NCBI RefSeq assembly: GCF_021650975.2
Contig: NZ_CP091285.1
Span: 3,906,001-3,970,000 of the forward strand
From: Flavobacterium jumunjinense
Lineage (GTDB): Bacteria; Bacteroidota; Bacteroidia; Flavobacteriales; Flavobacteriaceae
Length of the DNA stretch: 64,000 bases
Direction of reading: 5' to 3'
The position numbers and the translations under genes were made by a program. Shown here piece after piece: positions 37,901 through 45,591 of the stretch; within the stretch, counting starts at the first letter, position 1, and every line of letters starts with the position of its first letter. Below the pieces are notes generated by a model that was not told where the DNA came from, ran no database searches, and saw only the letters and a list, made by a program, of their open reading frames with translations.

Positions 37901-39407
37901 TTGCACTCAAATCGACTAATCCTTCAAAATCCATTTTTAAATTTGGATCATTACTATTAAAATAACCTTCAAAATAAGGCATTTTCATATTTCCGTCTAC
38001 AGTAATATTTTTATAGTTGTATTTATTGAAATAGATTTGATCTATTTTACCTTTAATTTTAGTATTCAGATATTCATTACTAAAACCCTGACCATCAACA
38101 TCTAAATTCAGTGAGGTTTTACCAAAATCGGGTTCGTTTAAAAATGTTCCTAAATCGAACTCTTCAAGAATTATATTCCCTTGATAGGTTGCGTTATCAA
38201 TATGTCCTAAATCTTGAATTGAAAGTTTACTAACAATATTTCCTAAAACGGAAGTAACATATACGTCAGAATTAATAAAACTATCTGTCAATTCAACATT
38301 TCCGGATAGCGATACACCGCCCAATTTTACAAGTGTAGAAGGCAAACTATTCCCTAAAATATTTGGTAAAATGTTTTTTAAATCGTTATAATTTGATTTT
38401 ATTTTTTTAAATTTTCCTTTAATGTAAAAAGATTCGTTTTTATTAAACAAATTTTTAAAATTAACGTCCCCAATAATTTCAGAATTGTTTTTATCCTTTA
38501 GTATTAAATCGTGTGTAATAAAGTTATTTAATGTCCCGACTAAATGTGTATCAATATCAAATACATTATTCTTTCCAAATTCATTATAAAAAAAATTCAA
38601 ATCATTTGATGCAATTTTTGCTTCTTGCATTTTAACATCAAAAATTACTTTATTATTAAAATCTGAAAAATCTTTCCTATTGTACTTTAATTCTACTATA
38701 CCTTTAAGTACAGATTCTGCAGTAATAACATGTAGTTTATCTAATAAAATATTTTTCTTTGTATAAGTAAAATTAGAAGTAAGATTTTTTACAAATAATC
38801 CTCGATGATCTAGAAAAGATAATTCTTTAATATAGGTAGTAACATCTGGACCTTTAATAAAGAAATTTTCAATTTTTCCATATAGTTTTTTAAAATCTAA
38901 TACTTTGTGTGTTTCAAGATTTTCATCGGTATATCTAAATCGACTATTAAGAATCGTCATAGAACTCGATTTCATTCTAAATCGACCAGAAGAAGGTGAA
39001 CCATCATCAAAAGCTTCAATAAAATTATCTAGATTCGTGAATTTTTCATTCTTATATTGTGTCAACTTACAATCTAATCCATCAAGAATTACATCTCCTA
39101 AATAGGGATGTCCGTCATAATATAATTTCTTAACACTAAGAATTGAAGTATTTAATCTTTTTATATGAAATAAAGTATCCTTATGATGATCACGCACCAA
39201 AACACCTTTCAGTTTTACAGAACCAAAAGGAGTAATAGCAACCCTATCTATACTAATATTAGTATTAAAACCTTTATTAATTGAGTTTGTCGCATACTTA
39301 CCCAACATTGTCTGAACAAAAGGCAACGATAAAAGTATGCTCAATACAAGAATAAAAAGCAATAAAAACAATAAGGTGCGAAAGAATATTTTTTTAAATT
39401 TTTTGAT
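34914..39407 (-). CDS. tamB: Translocation and assembly module TamB-like protein (DUF490), apparent ATC start
   Basis: Very large inner-membrane-anchored periplasmic protein (about 1497 residues) of the AsmA/TamB class, thought to form a bridge for lipid transport or barrel assembly. One N-terminal helix (FLLLFILVLSILLSLPFV) is followed by long repetitive beta-structure (GNVELTDSFINSDVYV, GNATIRGLVTDPEIDGRLYL) and the DUF490 C-terminus (RLQNKDVRQNQAFALLAFG; LQVGVDYSQGD), ending in an acidic, Lys/Glu-rich tail. The only conventional start is TTG at 39371, which would cut into the membrane helix. The reading frame continues upstream as IKKFKKIFFRTLL to an ATC at 39407, just after a stop (39413-39411), so ATC is used here. 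Confidence 0.9.
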   Translation of the reverse strand: MKKFKKIFFRTLLFLLLFILVLSILLSLPFVQTMLGKYATNSINKGFNTNISIDRVAITPFGSVKLKGVLVRDHHKDTLFHIKRLNTSILSVKKLYYDGHPYLGDVILDGLDCKLTQYKNEKFTNLDNFIEAFDDGSPSSGRFRMKSSSMTILNSRFRYTDENLETHKVLDFKKLYGKIENFFIKGPDVTTYIKELSFLDHRGLFVKNLTSNFTYTKKNILLDKLHVITAESVLKGIVELKYNRKDFSDFNNKVIFDVKMQEAKIASNDLNFFYNEFGKNNVFDIDTHLVGTLNNFITHDLILKDKNNSEIIGDVNFKNLFNKNESFYIKGKFKKIKSNYNDLKNILPNILGNSLPSTLVKLGGVSLSGNVELTDSFINSDVYVTSVLGNIVSKLSIQDLGHIDNATYQGNIILEEFDLGTFLNEPDFGKTSLNLDVDGQGFSNEYLNTKIKGKIDQIYFNKYNYKNITVDGNMKMPYFEGYFNSNDPNLKMDFEGLVDLSAKVKNYNFNAHIDYADLHAIKLSVIDTVSIFKGNIHFLAKGNTFDDLEGNLRINDVSYQNDKRSYFFDDFELISSFNEERVRTITINSPDIITGKVVGKYKFKEVRKILENAVGSLYANYSPNTLQKGQFLDFNFTIYNKIVEIFIPEISISENTKIKGKINADLGKFEFDFNSPNVVAFENYFSNIKIDIDNKNPLYNTYIEMDSIRTKNYKVADFSLINVTMNDTLFFRTEFKGGNKNEDNYSLNLYHTIDENKESVVGFKKSEVNFKDYLWFINENESNDNKIVFDKGLKNFDFQNFRISHKNQNMMFNGKMRDSTYKNFNLTFKDVDLDKITPSLDSISIEGRLNGFAKYEQDNSYHKPLSDIKINNLQINKYPVGDLYLLVEGNESLNEFDVDSYIIQKGDERFFLNGLIEYKNKKSTLNLDAGFNAFDLAPFGSLIGDVLSNVRGNATGNATIRGLVTDPEIDGRLYLNDAGLKAPYLNVDYNLEKNAIIDVTEKEFLFRSILLTDTAFNTQGFLNGSIKHNAFSDWELDLELKSDNILGLNTEDSEDAYYYGTAFIKGKASISGPIESLLVSVVGESEKGTSIKIPIAEGEDVSKKPYITFIREEDLNKNATEKLRKNKYNGIEVDLDFDIDTDAQIEVILDRESGHAMRGRGYGSMKMEINTLGKFLMYGDFQVQEGEYNFKKVGLFDKKFYVKKGSTIRWEGDPLGAILNLEAIYETQSNPSVLIESSSFNTNRKLPTQVSILINGSLSNPEPDFNINFPTVSSVLKSEIDYRLQNKDVRQNQAFALLAFGSFTTPENAGNVAYGSLFEKASSLFNDIFTDEDSKLQVGVDYSQGDRINQISDRVGLTLSTQINENISINGKVGVPVGGVSESVLVGDVEIQMKLNDDGSLRGRVFNRENDINYVGEGIGYTQGIGLNYSVDFDNYRELWRKIFTKKNKKKESSNNSSNDAPDSDLELELEFLEPIPPRKNKTEEKEKEHENVPEIE

Positions 39408-39429
39408 ACTCTAAAAAGGTTTAAATTTG
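39403..39429 (+). promoter_or_regulatory. Possible promoter of tsaD-rsmE-DUF4159
   Basis: TAAATTTG at 39422-39429 matches the -7 consensus; TTG at 39403-39405 is 16 bases upstream, slightly short. It lies within the tamB 5' end. Confidence 0.45.
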
Positions 39430-39460
39430 CATAGTTAATAGCTACTCATTAGATTTACAA

Positions 39461-39492
39461 CAAAAATAAGCAATTTTGTAGCACATTAACAA
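39461..39492 (-). promoter_or_regulatory. Promoter of tamB
   Basis: Minus-strand TTG (39492-39490), 21 bases, TATTTTTG (39468-39461): a consensus match. Transcription would begin near 39455, leaving about 48 nt before the ATC at 39407 and supporting initiation there. Confidence 0.65.
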
Positions 39493-39526
39493 CAGCTATT
39501 ATGCAAATTTCATGCCTTTTTTAATA

Positions 39527-40546
39527 ATGAAAAAAAATATTTATACACTTGCCATTGAAAGCTCATGCGATGATACCTCTGCAGCAGTACTTTGCAATGA
39601 CAAAGTACTCTCAAACATTGTAGCAAGACAATCTATACATGAAGAATACGGAGGAGTTGTTCCAGAACTTGCATCTAGAGCGCATCAACAAAATATTGTA
39701 CCCGTAATTGATGTTGCGATAAAAAAAGCTGGAATATCTAAAGAAGAACTTGATTGTATTTCCTTCACGCAAGGACCTGGATTAATGGGCTCTCTCCTAG
39801 TTGGTGGATCTTTTGCTAAATCTATGAGTATGGCTTTAAATATTCCTTTAATTGCTGTAAATCATATGAAAGCTCATATTTTAGCTCACTTTATAGATGA
39901 AGAAGGCTTCGAAAAACCCACTTTTCCGTTTTTAGCGCTCACTATTAGTGGTGGTCACACACAAATTGTTCAGGTGAATAGCTTTTTTGATTTAAAGATT
40001 ATTGGAGAAACTACAGATGATGCTGTTGGAGAAGCTTTTGATAAATCTGCTAAAATATTAGGCCTACCCTATCCTGGTGGACCATTAATTGATAAATATG
40101 CAAATGAAGGAAACCCAAAAGCTTATAAATTTACTAAACCAAAAGTTGATGGTTTGAATTTTAGTTTTAGCGGTTTGAAAACACAAATTTTATATTTTAT
40201 ACAAAAGAGTGTTGCTACCAACCCCAATTTTATAGAAGAAAATAGAAATGACATTTGTGCATCAATACAATACACAATTATTACTATTTTAATGGATAAG
40301 TTAAAAAGTGCTGTAACACAAACTGGAATTAACAGAATTGCAATTGGTGGTGGTGTTTCTGCAAATTCTGGAATAAGAAAAACACTAAAAGAAGCAGAAA
40401 ACAAATATGGATGGACAACTTATATTCCTAAATTTGAATACACTACAGATAATGCTGCCATGATTGGCATTGTAGGGTATTATAATTTCTTGGAAAATAA
40501 TTTCAGTAAAAACACAATCGTCTCTAAAGCAAGAATTGAATTTTAA
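39527..40546 (+). CDS. tsaD: tRNA N6-adenosine threonylcarbamoyltransferase TsaD
   Basis: Transfers the threonylcarbamoyl group to A37 of ANN-decoding tRNAs. I choose the ATG at 39527 (MKKNIYTLAIESSCDDTSAA), giving 339 residues; the ATG at 39512 would add five residues. Metal ligands His113 and His117 lie in VNHMKAHILAHF, and SGGHTQIV, GLPYPGGP, NFSFSGLKT and the Asn/Asp-containing FEYTTDNAAMIGIVGYYNF are present. It is divergent from tamB, a pairing I associate with Bacteroidota, and is followed one base after its stop by rsmE. Confidence 0.97.
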   Translation: MKKNIYTLAIESSCDDTSAAVLCNDKVLSNIVARQSIHEEYGGVVPELASRAHQQNIVPVIDVAIKKAGISKEELDCISFTQGPGLMGSLLVGGSFAKSMSMALNIPLIAVNHMKAHILAHFIDEEGFEKPTFPFLALTISGGHTQIVQVNSFFDLKIIGETTDDAVGEAFDKSAKILGLPYPGGPLIDKYANEGNPKAYKFTKPKVDGLNFSFSGLKTQILYFIQKSVATNPNFIEENRNDICASIQYTIITILMDKLKSAVTQTGINRIAIGGGVSANSGIRKTLKEAENKYGWTTYIPKFEYTTDNAAMIGIVGYYNFLENNFSKNTIVSKARIEF

Positions 40547-40547
40547 T

Positions 40548-41252
40548 ATGCAATTATTTTACAACCCCAACATACAAGATAGTGATACTTCATTTCAATT
40601 TGATAAAGAAGAAAGCAAACACATTGTTAAAGTACTACGAAAAAAAGAAAGTGATATCATTCATATATCAAATGGTACTGGACGTGTATTTATTTCAGAA
40701 ATAACTTTAGCATCTGAAAGAAAATGTGAAGTTAAAATTATCGATACAATTTTTCATGAACCACTAAACTACAAATTACATATTGCAGTTGCACCAACAA
40801 AAATGAATGATCGCTTTGAATGGTTTTTAGAAAAAGCAACAGAAATTGGTATAAACGAGATAACACCAATTATATGTGATCATTCTGAAAGAAAAGTTTA
40901 TAAGATTGATAGAGCCGAAAAAATAATTCAATCAGCAATGAAACAATCCTTACACTACTATTTGCCTAAAATAAACGAACCAATTCGTCTTTCAGAATTC
41001 CTTCAAAAAGAACATCAAGACATAAAATGTATTGCTCATTGTGAAGAACAAGATAGAAAAGCTTTCAAAAACATTGTTACTTCTGGAAAAAATATATTAA
41101 TTTTAATTGGTCCCGAAGGTGATTTTTCTACAAAAGAAATAGAATTAGCACTAAAAAATAATTTTATACCAGTTACATTAGGAAACACAAGACTAAGAAC
41201 AGAAACTGCTGGAATAGTAGCATGTCATACTGTTGCATTAATAAACGAATAA
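40548..41252 (+). CDS. rsmE: 16S rRNA (uracil-1498-N3) methyltransferase RsmE
   Basis: SPOUT-class (knotted) methyltransferase that modifies U1498 of 16S rRNA with SAM. The chosen ATG at 40548 sits one base after the tsaD stop and gives MQLFYNPNIQ, 234 residues; an upstream in-frame ATG at 40536 lies inside tsaD. Signatures: a PUA-like N-terminus (FDKEESKHIVKVLRKKESD), KATEIGINEITPI, and the SAM-binding knot LIGPEGDFSTKEIELA plus LGNTRLRTETAGI. It is translated in tight coupling with its neighbours. Confidence 0.96.
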   Translation: MQLFYNPNIQDSDTSFQFDKEESKHIVKVLRKKESDIIHISNGTGRVFISEITLASERKCEVKIIDTIFHEPLNYKLHIAVAPTKMNDRFEWFLEKATEIGINEITPIICDHSERKVYKIDRAEKIIQSAMKQSLHYYLPKINEPIRLSEFLQKEHQDIKCIAHCEEQDRKAFKNIVTSGKNILILIGPEGDFSTKEIELALKNNFIPVTLGNTRLRTETAGIVACHTVALINE

Positions 41253-41253
41253 A

Positions 41254-41895
41254 ATGAAACAAATACTTACATTTATATCTCTACTTATTTTAAACGTATG
41301 CTTTTCTCAAGAAATTGCTGTTCTTAAATATTCTGGTGGTGGAGATTGGTATTCTAACCCTACTTCTTTACCAAATCTTGCCAAATTTTGTAATCAAAAT
41401 ATAAATACAACTATAAATACAAAAACCGCTACTGTTGAAGCGAATAGCGTAGAAATATTTTCATATCCATTTATTCACATGACAGGACATGGAAATGTTG
41501 TATTTAGTCCAAACGACATTCAAAACTTAAAAAATTATCTAACATCTGGTGGTTTTTTACATATTGATGACAATTATGGTATGGATGAATTTGTGAGAAA
41601 AGAAATTCAAAAAATTTTTCCAGACAATAATCTTAGAGAGATTCCTAATCAGCATGAAATTTTCAAAACTCCTTATAACTTTCCAAATGGCCTACCTAAA
41701 ATTCATGAACACGAAAACAATAAACCACAAGCCTTTGGCATATTTATAGAAAACAGACTTGTTCTATTGTATACCTATGAATCAGATTTAGGCGATGGTT
41801 GGGAAGATGAAGAAGTTCATAACGATCCAATTTCCGTTAGAGAAAAAGCATTAAAAATGGGAGCTAATATTGTTAACTATGTTTTTAAAAATTAG
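41254..41895 (+). CDS. DUF4159 domain secreted protein
   Basis: A 213-residue protein with signal peptide MKQILTFISLLILNVCFSQ. The body matches the DUF4159 pattern: EIAVLKYSGGGDWYSNPTSL, FIHMTGHGNVVFSPND, GGFLHIDDNYGMDEFVRKEI and RLVLLYTYESDLGDGWED. The fold resembles a glutamine-amidotransferase-like sandwich, but a catalytic Cys is not evident, so it may be a binding protein. It begins one base after the rsmE stop and ends the operon at a terminator. Function unknown; a periplasmic location is inferred. Confidence 0.88.
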   Translation: MKQILTFISLLILNVCFSQEIAVLKYSGGGDWYSNPTSLPNLAKFCNQNINTTINTKTATVEANSVEIFSYPFIHMTGHGNVVFSPNDIQNLKNYLTSGGFLHIDDNYGMDEFVRKEIQKIFPDNNLREIPNQHEIFKTPYNFPNGLPKIHEHENNKPQAFGIFIENRLVLLYTYESDLGDGWEDEEVHNDPISVREKALKMGANIVNYVFKN

Positions 41896-41938
41896 ATAAT
41901 GAATATGTTATTATAAATCAAAGTAAAATTTTAAAATT

Positions 41939-41967
41939 AAAGACAGTTATTCGCTGTCTTTTTTTTA
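41939..41967 (+). terminator. Terminator of the tsaD-rsmE-DUF4159 operon
   Basis: AAGACAG (41940-41946) pairs with CTGTCTT (41954-41960), followed by a long T run. The rest of 41896-42184 is AT-rich, with a promoter-like block at 42129-42146. Confidence 0.8.
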
Positions 41968-42128
41968 TGATTAAAAAAATCTTATTTACAAAAAAAAGAC
42001 AGCGTTATAGTCTAAATAAATTAACATTAAAATCATAATAAAAGAAATTTCTCGTTAAAAAACATAATTTTAATAAAAATTACATATTTACAATAATTAT
42101 TTTAGAATTAAAATCAATATTAATATCA

Positions 42129-42146
42129 TTTTTTGTTATAAAATTG
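42129..42146 (+). repeat. Upstream element shared by the two metalloprotease genes (copy 1)
   Basis: An 18-base block (T6, then GTTATAAAATTG) is identical to 43420-43437. It ends 39 bases before this start codon and 43 bases before the next paralogue's. TAAAATTG resembles the -7 element TAnnTTTG with one mismatch. Confidence 0.6.
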
Positions 42147-42184
42147 TAGTATTAACATTTTAACAACCAAACAAATTAATTATT

Positions 42185-43135
42185 ATGAAAAAAATCTTAT
42201 TATCTGCCGCAGTATTAATGCTGATGTTTTCTTGTAACAAAGAAGAAAACGAAATTGTAGATTCTCCAGAAACTACTACCCTAGCACACAGAGGTTGTGC
42301 TTCACACGAAGTACTAGATCGACAATTAAAAGAAGATCCAAGTTTAGCTCAAAGAATGAAAGAAATTGAATTCAATACAGAAAAAACAATTGCACAAGGC
42401 AGAATTGTTAATGGTGTCTTAGAAATTCCTGTAGTATTTAATGTATTATACAGAAGTTCATCTGAAAACATCTCACAATCTCAGTTACAATCACAAATTG
42501 ACGTTTTAAACAAAGATTTTAATGCACAAAATTCAGATTTCAACACACCAAACAATCCTTACAGTAGTATTAGAGCTAATGTTGGTATCCGTTTCGTTTT
42601 AGACAAAGTTGTTAGAAAAAGAACCAACAAAAGATCATGGGGTACAAACGATGCAATGAAAAAATCAAACAGAGGAGGAATTGATCCAACTTCACCAACA
42701 ACAAAATTAAATTATTGGGTTTGCACAATTGGAGGAGGAATATTAGGCTACGCACAATTTCCAGGAGGATCATCTGCTACAGATGGTGTTGTTATAGATT
42801 CAAAATACACTGGAACTAATGGAACAGCTAGCTACCCATTTAATTTAGGTAGAACAGCTACTCACGAAGTTGGACATTGGATGAACTTAAGACACATTTG
42901 GGGAGACTCTACATGTGGTAATGACCAAGTAAGCGATACTCCAACTCACAATACCGCAAATTATGGAGTTCCATCTGTTGGACACAGAAGTACTTGCTCC
43001 GGAACACCGTTAGAAATGTACATGAATTACATGGATTATACAGATGACAGAGGAATGTATATGTTCTCTAATGGTCAAAAAAGTAGAATGTTATCTGTTT
43101 TTTCAACTTCAGGACCAAGAGCATCATTTAGATAA
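42185..43135 (+). CDS. Secreted zinc metalloprotease, M43/pappalysin-like (copy 1)
   Basis: A 316-residue lipoprotein protease. Signal peptide MKKILLSAAVLMLMFSC ends at lipobox Cys17. A propeptide-like segment (about 35-75, AHRGCASHEVLDRQLKEDPS) contains a Cys that could act as a cysteine switch. The catalytic domain begins near IPVVFNVLYR and has HEVGHWMNLRH (His227, Glu228, His231, His237) and the Met-turn MNYMDY (Met283), the metzincin pattern of M43 cytophagalysins. Conserved cysteines lie in WVCTIGG, STCGND and STCSG. No T9SS tail is present, unlike many relatives. The next gene is a close paralogue in tandem. Confidence 0.92.
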   Translation: MKKILLSAAVLMLMFSCNKEENEIVDSPETTTLAHRGCASHEVLDRQLKEDPSLAQRMKEIEFNTEKTIAQGRIVNGVLEIPVVFNVLYRSSSENISQSQLQSQIDVLNKDFNAQNSDFNTPNNPYSSIRANVGIRFVLDKVVRKRTNKRSWGTNDAMKKSNRGGIDPTSPTTKLNYWVCTIGGGILGYAQFPGGSSATDGVVIDSKYTGTNGTASYPFNLGRTATHEVGHWMNLRHIWGDSTCGNDQVSDTPTHNTANYGVPSVGHRSTCSGTPLEMYMNYMDYTDDRGMYMFSNGQKSRMLSVFSTSGPRASFR

Positions 43136-43155
43136 TTTCAAACACTCATCAATTA

Positions 43156-43185
43156 AAAAGACAACTTAACTGTTGTCTTTTTTTT
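43156..43185 (+). terminator. Terminator between the tandem metalloprotease genes
   Basis: AAAGACAAC (43157-43165) pairs with GTTGTCTTT (43172-43180) and is followed by T residues. The rest of the 344-bp gap 43136-43479 is AT-rich without a gene; its only other feature is the shared upstream block at 43420-43437. Confidence 0.8.
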
Positions 43186-43419
43186 TACATAAAATTCACT
43201 TTTTATTTACACGGAAGACAAAAACGATTTTAACTAATATTACAAAAAAAATGTAAGCCTTACCAAAATACACATAAAATGTATTCAAGATTAACCTTTT
43301 TTGTAAGAATCAACAAGAATTAACTTGTTAATAAAATAATTTTACTAAAAATGCAATTATATACTAAAAATAATTATAAAACAATAACTTTTTAAAACTT
43401 TTAAAAATAAATAACATTT

Positions 43420-43437
43420 TTTTTTGTTATAAAATTG
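43420..43437 (+). repeat. Upstream element shared by the two metalloprotease genes (copy 2)
   Basis: Identical over 18 bases to 42129-42146 and at nearly the same distance from the ATG, so it is probably a conserved promoter retained after tandem duplication. Confidence 0.6.
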
Positions 43438-43479
43438 CAATGTTAATAAACCAACAAATAACAAAAAAACTAATTTATT

Positions 43480-44433
43480 ATGAAAAAAATCTTTTTATCT
43501 GCAGCAGCATTAATGCTTATGATTTCTTGTAACAACGAAGACAACAACACAGTTACAGATACTCCTGAAACATCTGTTATTGCACACAGAGGTTGTGCCT
43601 CTCATGATGTTCTTGAAAGACAATTAAAAGAAGATCCTAGCTTAGCTAAAAGAATGCAAGAAATTGAGCTCGATACTGAAACCGCAAAAGCTCAAGGTAG
43701 AATTGTAAACGGTGTTATTGAGATCCCTGTTGTATTTAATGTATTATACAGAACAGCGGCAGAAAACATTTCTCAAGCACAACTACAGTCTCAAATTGAC
43801 GTATTAAACAAAGATTTTAATGCTCAAAACTCAGACTATAATACTGCAAACAACCCTTACAGTAGCGTTAGAGCAAATGTTGGTATCCGTTTCGTTTTAG
43901 ACAAAGTTGTTAGAAAATCAACAACTAAAACTTCTTGGGGAACAAATGATGCTATGAAGAAAACAAGTACAGGTGGTATAGCGCCAACTTCACCAACAAC
44001 AAAATTAAACTACTGGGTTTGTACAATTGGTGGTGGAATTTTAGGTTATGCTCAATTTCCTGGAGGTTCTTCGGCAACAGATGGTGTAGCAATTGATTCA
44101 AAATATACAGGTACAAATGGAACTGCAACATATCCTTTCAATCTTGGTAGAACAGGAACACATGAAGTTGGACATTGGATGAATTTACGTCATATTTGGG
44201 GAGATGCTACATGTGGAAATGATCAAGTAAGTGATACTCCTTCTCATAATACAGCAAACTATGGTGTTCCTGCAGTTGGACACAGAAGTACTTGTTCCGG
44301 TACTCCACTTGAAATGTATATGAATTATATGGATTATACAGACGATAGAGGAATGTATATGTTCTCAAATGGTCAAAAAACTAGAATGTTAGCAATTTTC
44401 TCTACTACAGGTGCTAGAAAATCGTTTAGATAA
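43480..44433 (+). CDS. Secreted zinc metalloprotease, M43/pappalysin-like (copy 2)
   Basis: A 317-residue paralogue of the upstream gene. By hand alignment, from AHRGCAS to the end about 36 of about 282 residues differ, so the copies are roughly 87 percent identical there. The signal peptide and lipobox (MKKIFLSAAALMLMISC), HEVGHWMNLRH (His228-His238) and Met-turn MNYMDYTDD are preserved. Divergence concentrates in the lipoprotein tether and propeptide-like region. Synonymous differences are frequent even where the protein is identical, arguing for an old duplication held by selection. It is followed by its own terminator. Confidence 0.92.
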   Translation: MKKIFLSAAALMLMISCNNEDNNTVTDTPETSVIAHRGCASHDVLERQLKEDPSLAKRMQEIELDTETAKAQGRIVNGVIEIPVVFNVLYRTAAENISQAQLQSQIDVLNKDFNAQNSDYNTANNPYSSVRANVGIRFVLDKVVRKSTTKTSWGTNDAMKKTSTGGIAPTSPTTKLNYWVCTIGGGILGYAQFPGGSSATDGVAIDSKYTGTNGTATYPFNLGRTGTHEVGHWMNLRHIWGDATCGNDQVSDTPSHNTANYGVPAVGHRSTCSGTPLEMYMNYMDYTDDRGMYMFSNGQKTRMLAIFSTTGARKSFR

Positions 44434-44460
44434 TAAAATCAACTTAATTATATTTACTAA

Positions 44461-44489
44461 AAACTCGCTACTAATTAGCGAGTTTTTTT
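44461..44489 (+). terminator. Terminator after the second metalloprotease gene
   Basis: AAACTCGCTA (44461-44470) pairs with TAGCGAGTTT (44476-44485), 5-nt loop, then a T tract. Confidence 0.85.
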
Positions 44490-44502
44490 ATACTTTTGAT
44501 TC

Positions 44503-45591
44503 ATGACATCAAAAGAACTTTCTAACGGATTATTACGAACCGTTTTTATACTCTTCGGAATTACTTTAGTATTATTTTTATGCTACAAACTATCTACTTT
44601 GATGGTATATTGTATTGTATCAATTGTATTTTCACTAATTGCAAATCCATTAGTAAAATTTCTAAAAACAAAATTAAAGTTTAAAAATACCTTAGCAGTA
44701 ATAACTACCTTACTATTATTTATACTTCTCGTTATAAGCTTTATTCTTTTGTTTGTACCACTACTTATTTCACAAGGAGAAAATCTTTCACTTTTAGATA
44801 TTAATGCACTAGAAGCAAGTTATAATGAATTATTTCAAAATATTACTAGCTATTTAGAATCACACAACATCAATATTGATAAAATTGTGAACCCAGAAGA
44901 AATCACTTCAAAAATAGATTTTAATTTTATTCCTGATATATTTAATGGAATTTTAAGCTTAGTTGGAAATTTTGGAATGGGTTTAGCCTCCGTTTTATTC
45001 ATTTCCTTCTTCCTATTAAAAGAAAAAGACAATGCTTTTAGAGTATTTAAATTTGTTTTACCTAGAAATCAGAAAAGTAAAATTTTAACTTCTATAGACA
45101 AAATTCTACATTTACTAACACGTTATTTTATTGGTTTATTAATTCAATTATTTATCATATTAGTATTATATCTTATAGTTTTCTTAATATTTGGAATAGA
45201 AAATGCATTCATAATTGCATTACTTTGTGCTGTATTAAATATAATTCCATATTTAGGACCATTATTAGGGATGATTGTTGCGTCTATTTTAATAATGATT
45301 AGCGGTATAGGCGATCATTTTGTTAGTAATACTCTACCAACAACGCTTTATGTACTCATTGGTATGTTTATTGTGCAATTAATAGACAACAACTTTAGTC
45401 AACCTATAATTTTCTCTAAAAGCACTAAATCGCATCCTTTAGAAATATTTTTAGTCATTTTATGTTCTGGTATTTTATTTGGTATTACAGGAATGATTGT
45501 AGCTGTACCAACATATACTGCTTTAAAAGTTATTGGAAAGGAATTCCTACCTGAAAACAGAATTATTAAAGCTTTAACAAAGGATATTTAG
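44503..45591 (+). CDS. AI-2E family transporter (YdiK/PerM-like permease)
   Basis: A 362-residue inner-membrane protein with about eight hydrophobic helices: two near the start (VFILFGITLVLFLCYKL, LMVYCIVSIVFSLIA), one at LAVITTLLLFILLVISFILL, a soluble middle (about 90-140), then a C-terminal block with the family signature LLCAVLNIIPYLGPLLGMIV. The family is named for autoinducer-2 export, but most members have other or unknown roles (Na/H antiport, general permease), so I do not assign a substrate. Its stop overlaps the next start (TAGTG). Confidence 0.9.
   Translation: MTSKELSNGLLRTVFILFGITLVLFLCYKLSTLMVYCIVSIVFSLIANPLVKFLKTKLKFKNTLAVITTLLLFILLVISFILLFVPLLISQGENLSLLDINALEASYNELFQNITSYLESHNINIDKIVNPEEITSKIDFNFIPDIFNGILSLVGNFGMGLASVLFISFFLLKEKDNAFRVFKFVLPRNQKSKILTSIDKILHLLTRYFIGLLIQLFIILVLYLIVFLIFGIENAFIIALLCAVLNIIPYLGPLLGMIVASILIMISGIGDHFVSNTLPTTLYVLIGMFIVQLIDNNFSQPIIFSKSTKSHPLEIFLVILCSGILFGITGMIVAVPTYTALKVIGKEFLPENRIIKALTKDI

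Noticed and set aside
44484..44503. TACTTTTG at 44491-44498 as the promoter of the AI-2E permease gene
   Set aside because: It would start transcription on or after the ATG at 44503, requiring a leaderless mRNA; no TTG at -33. Possible but not supported enough to annotate.
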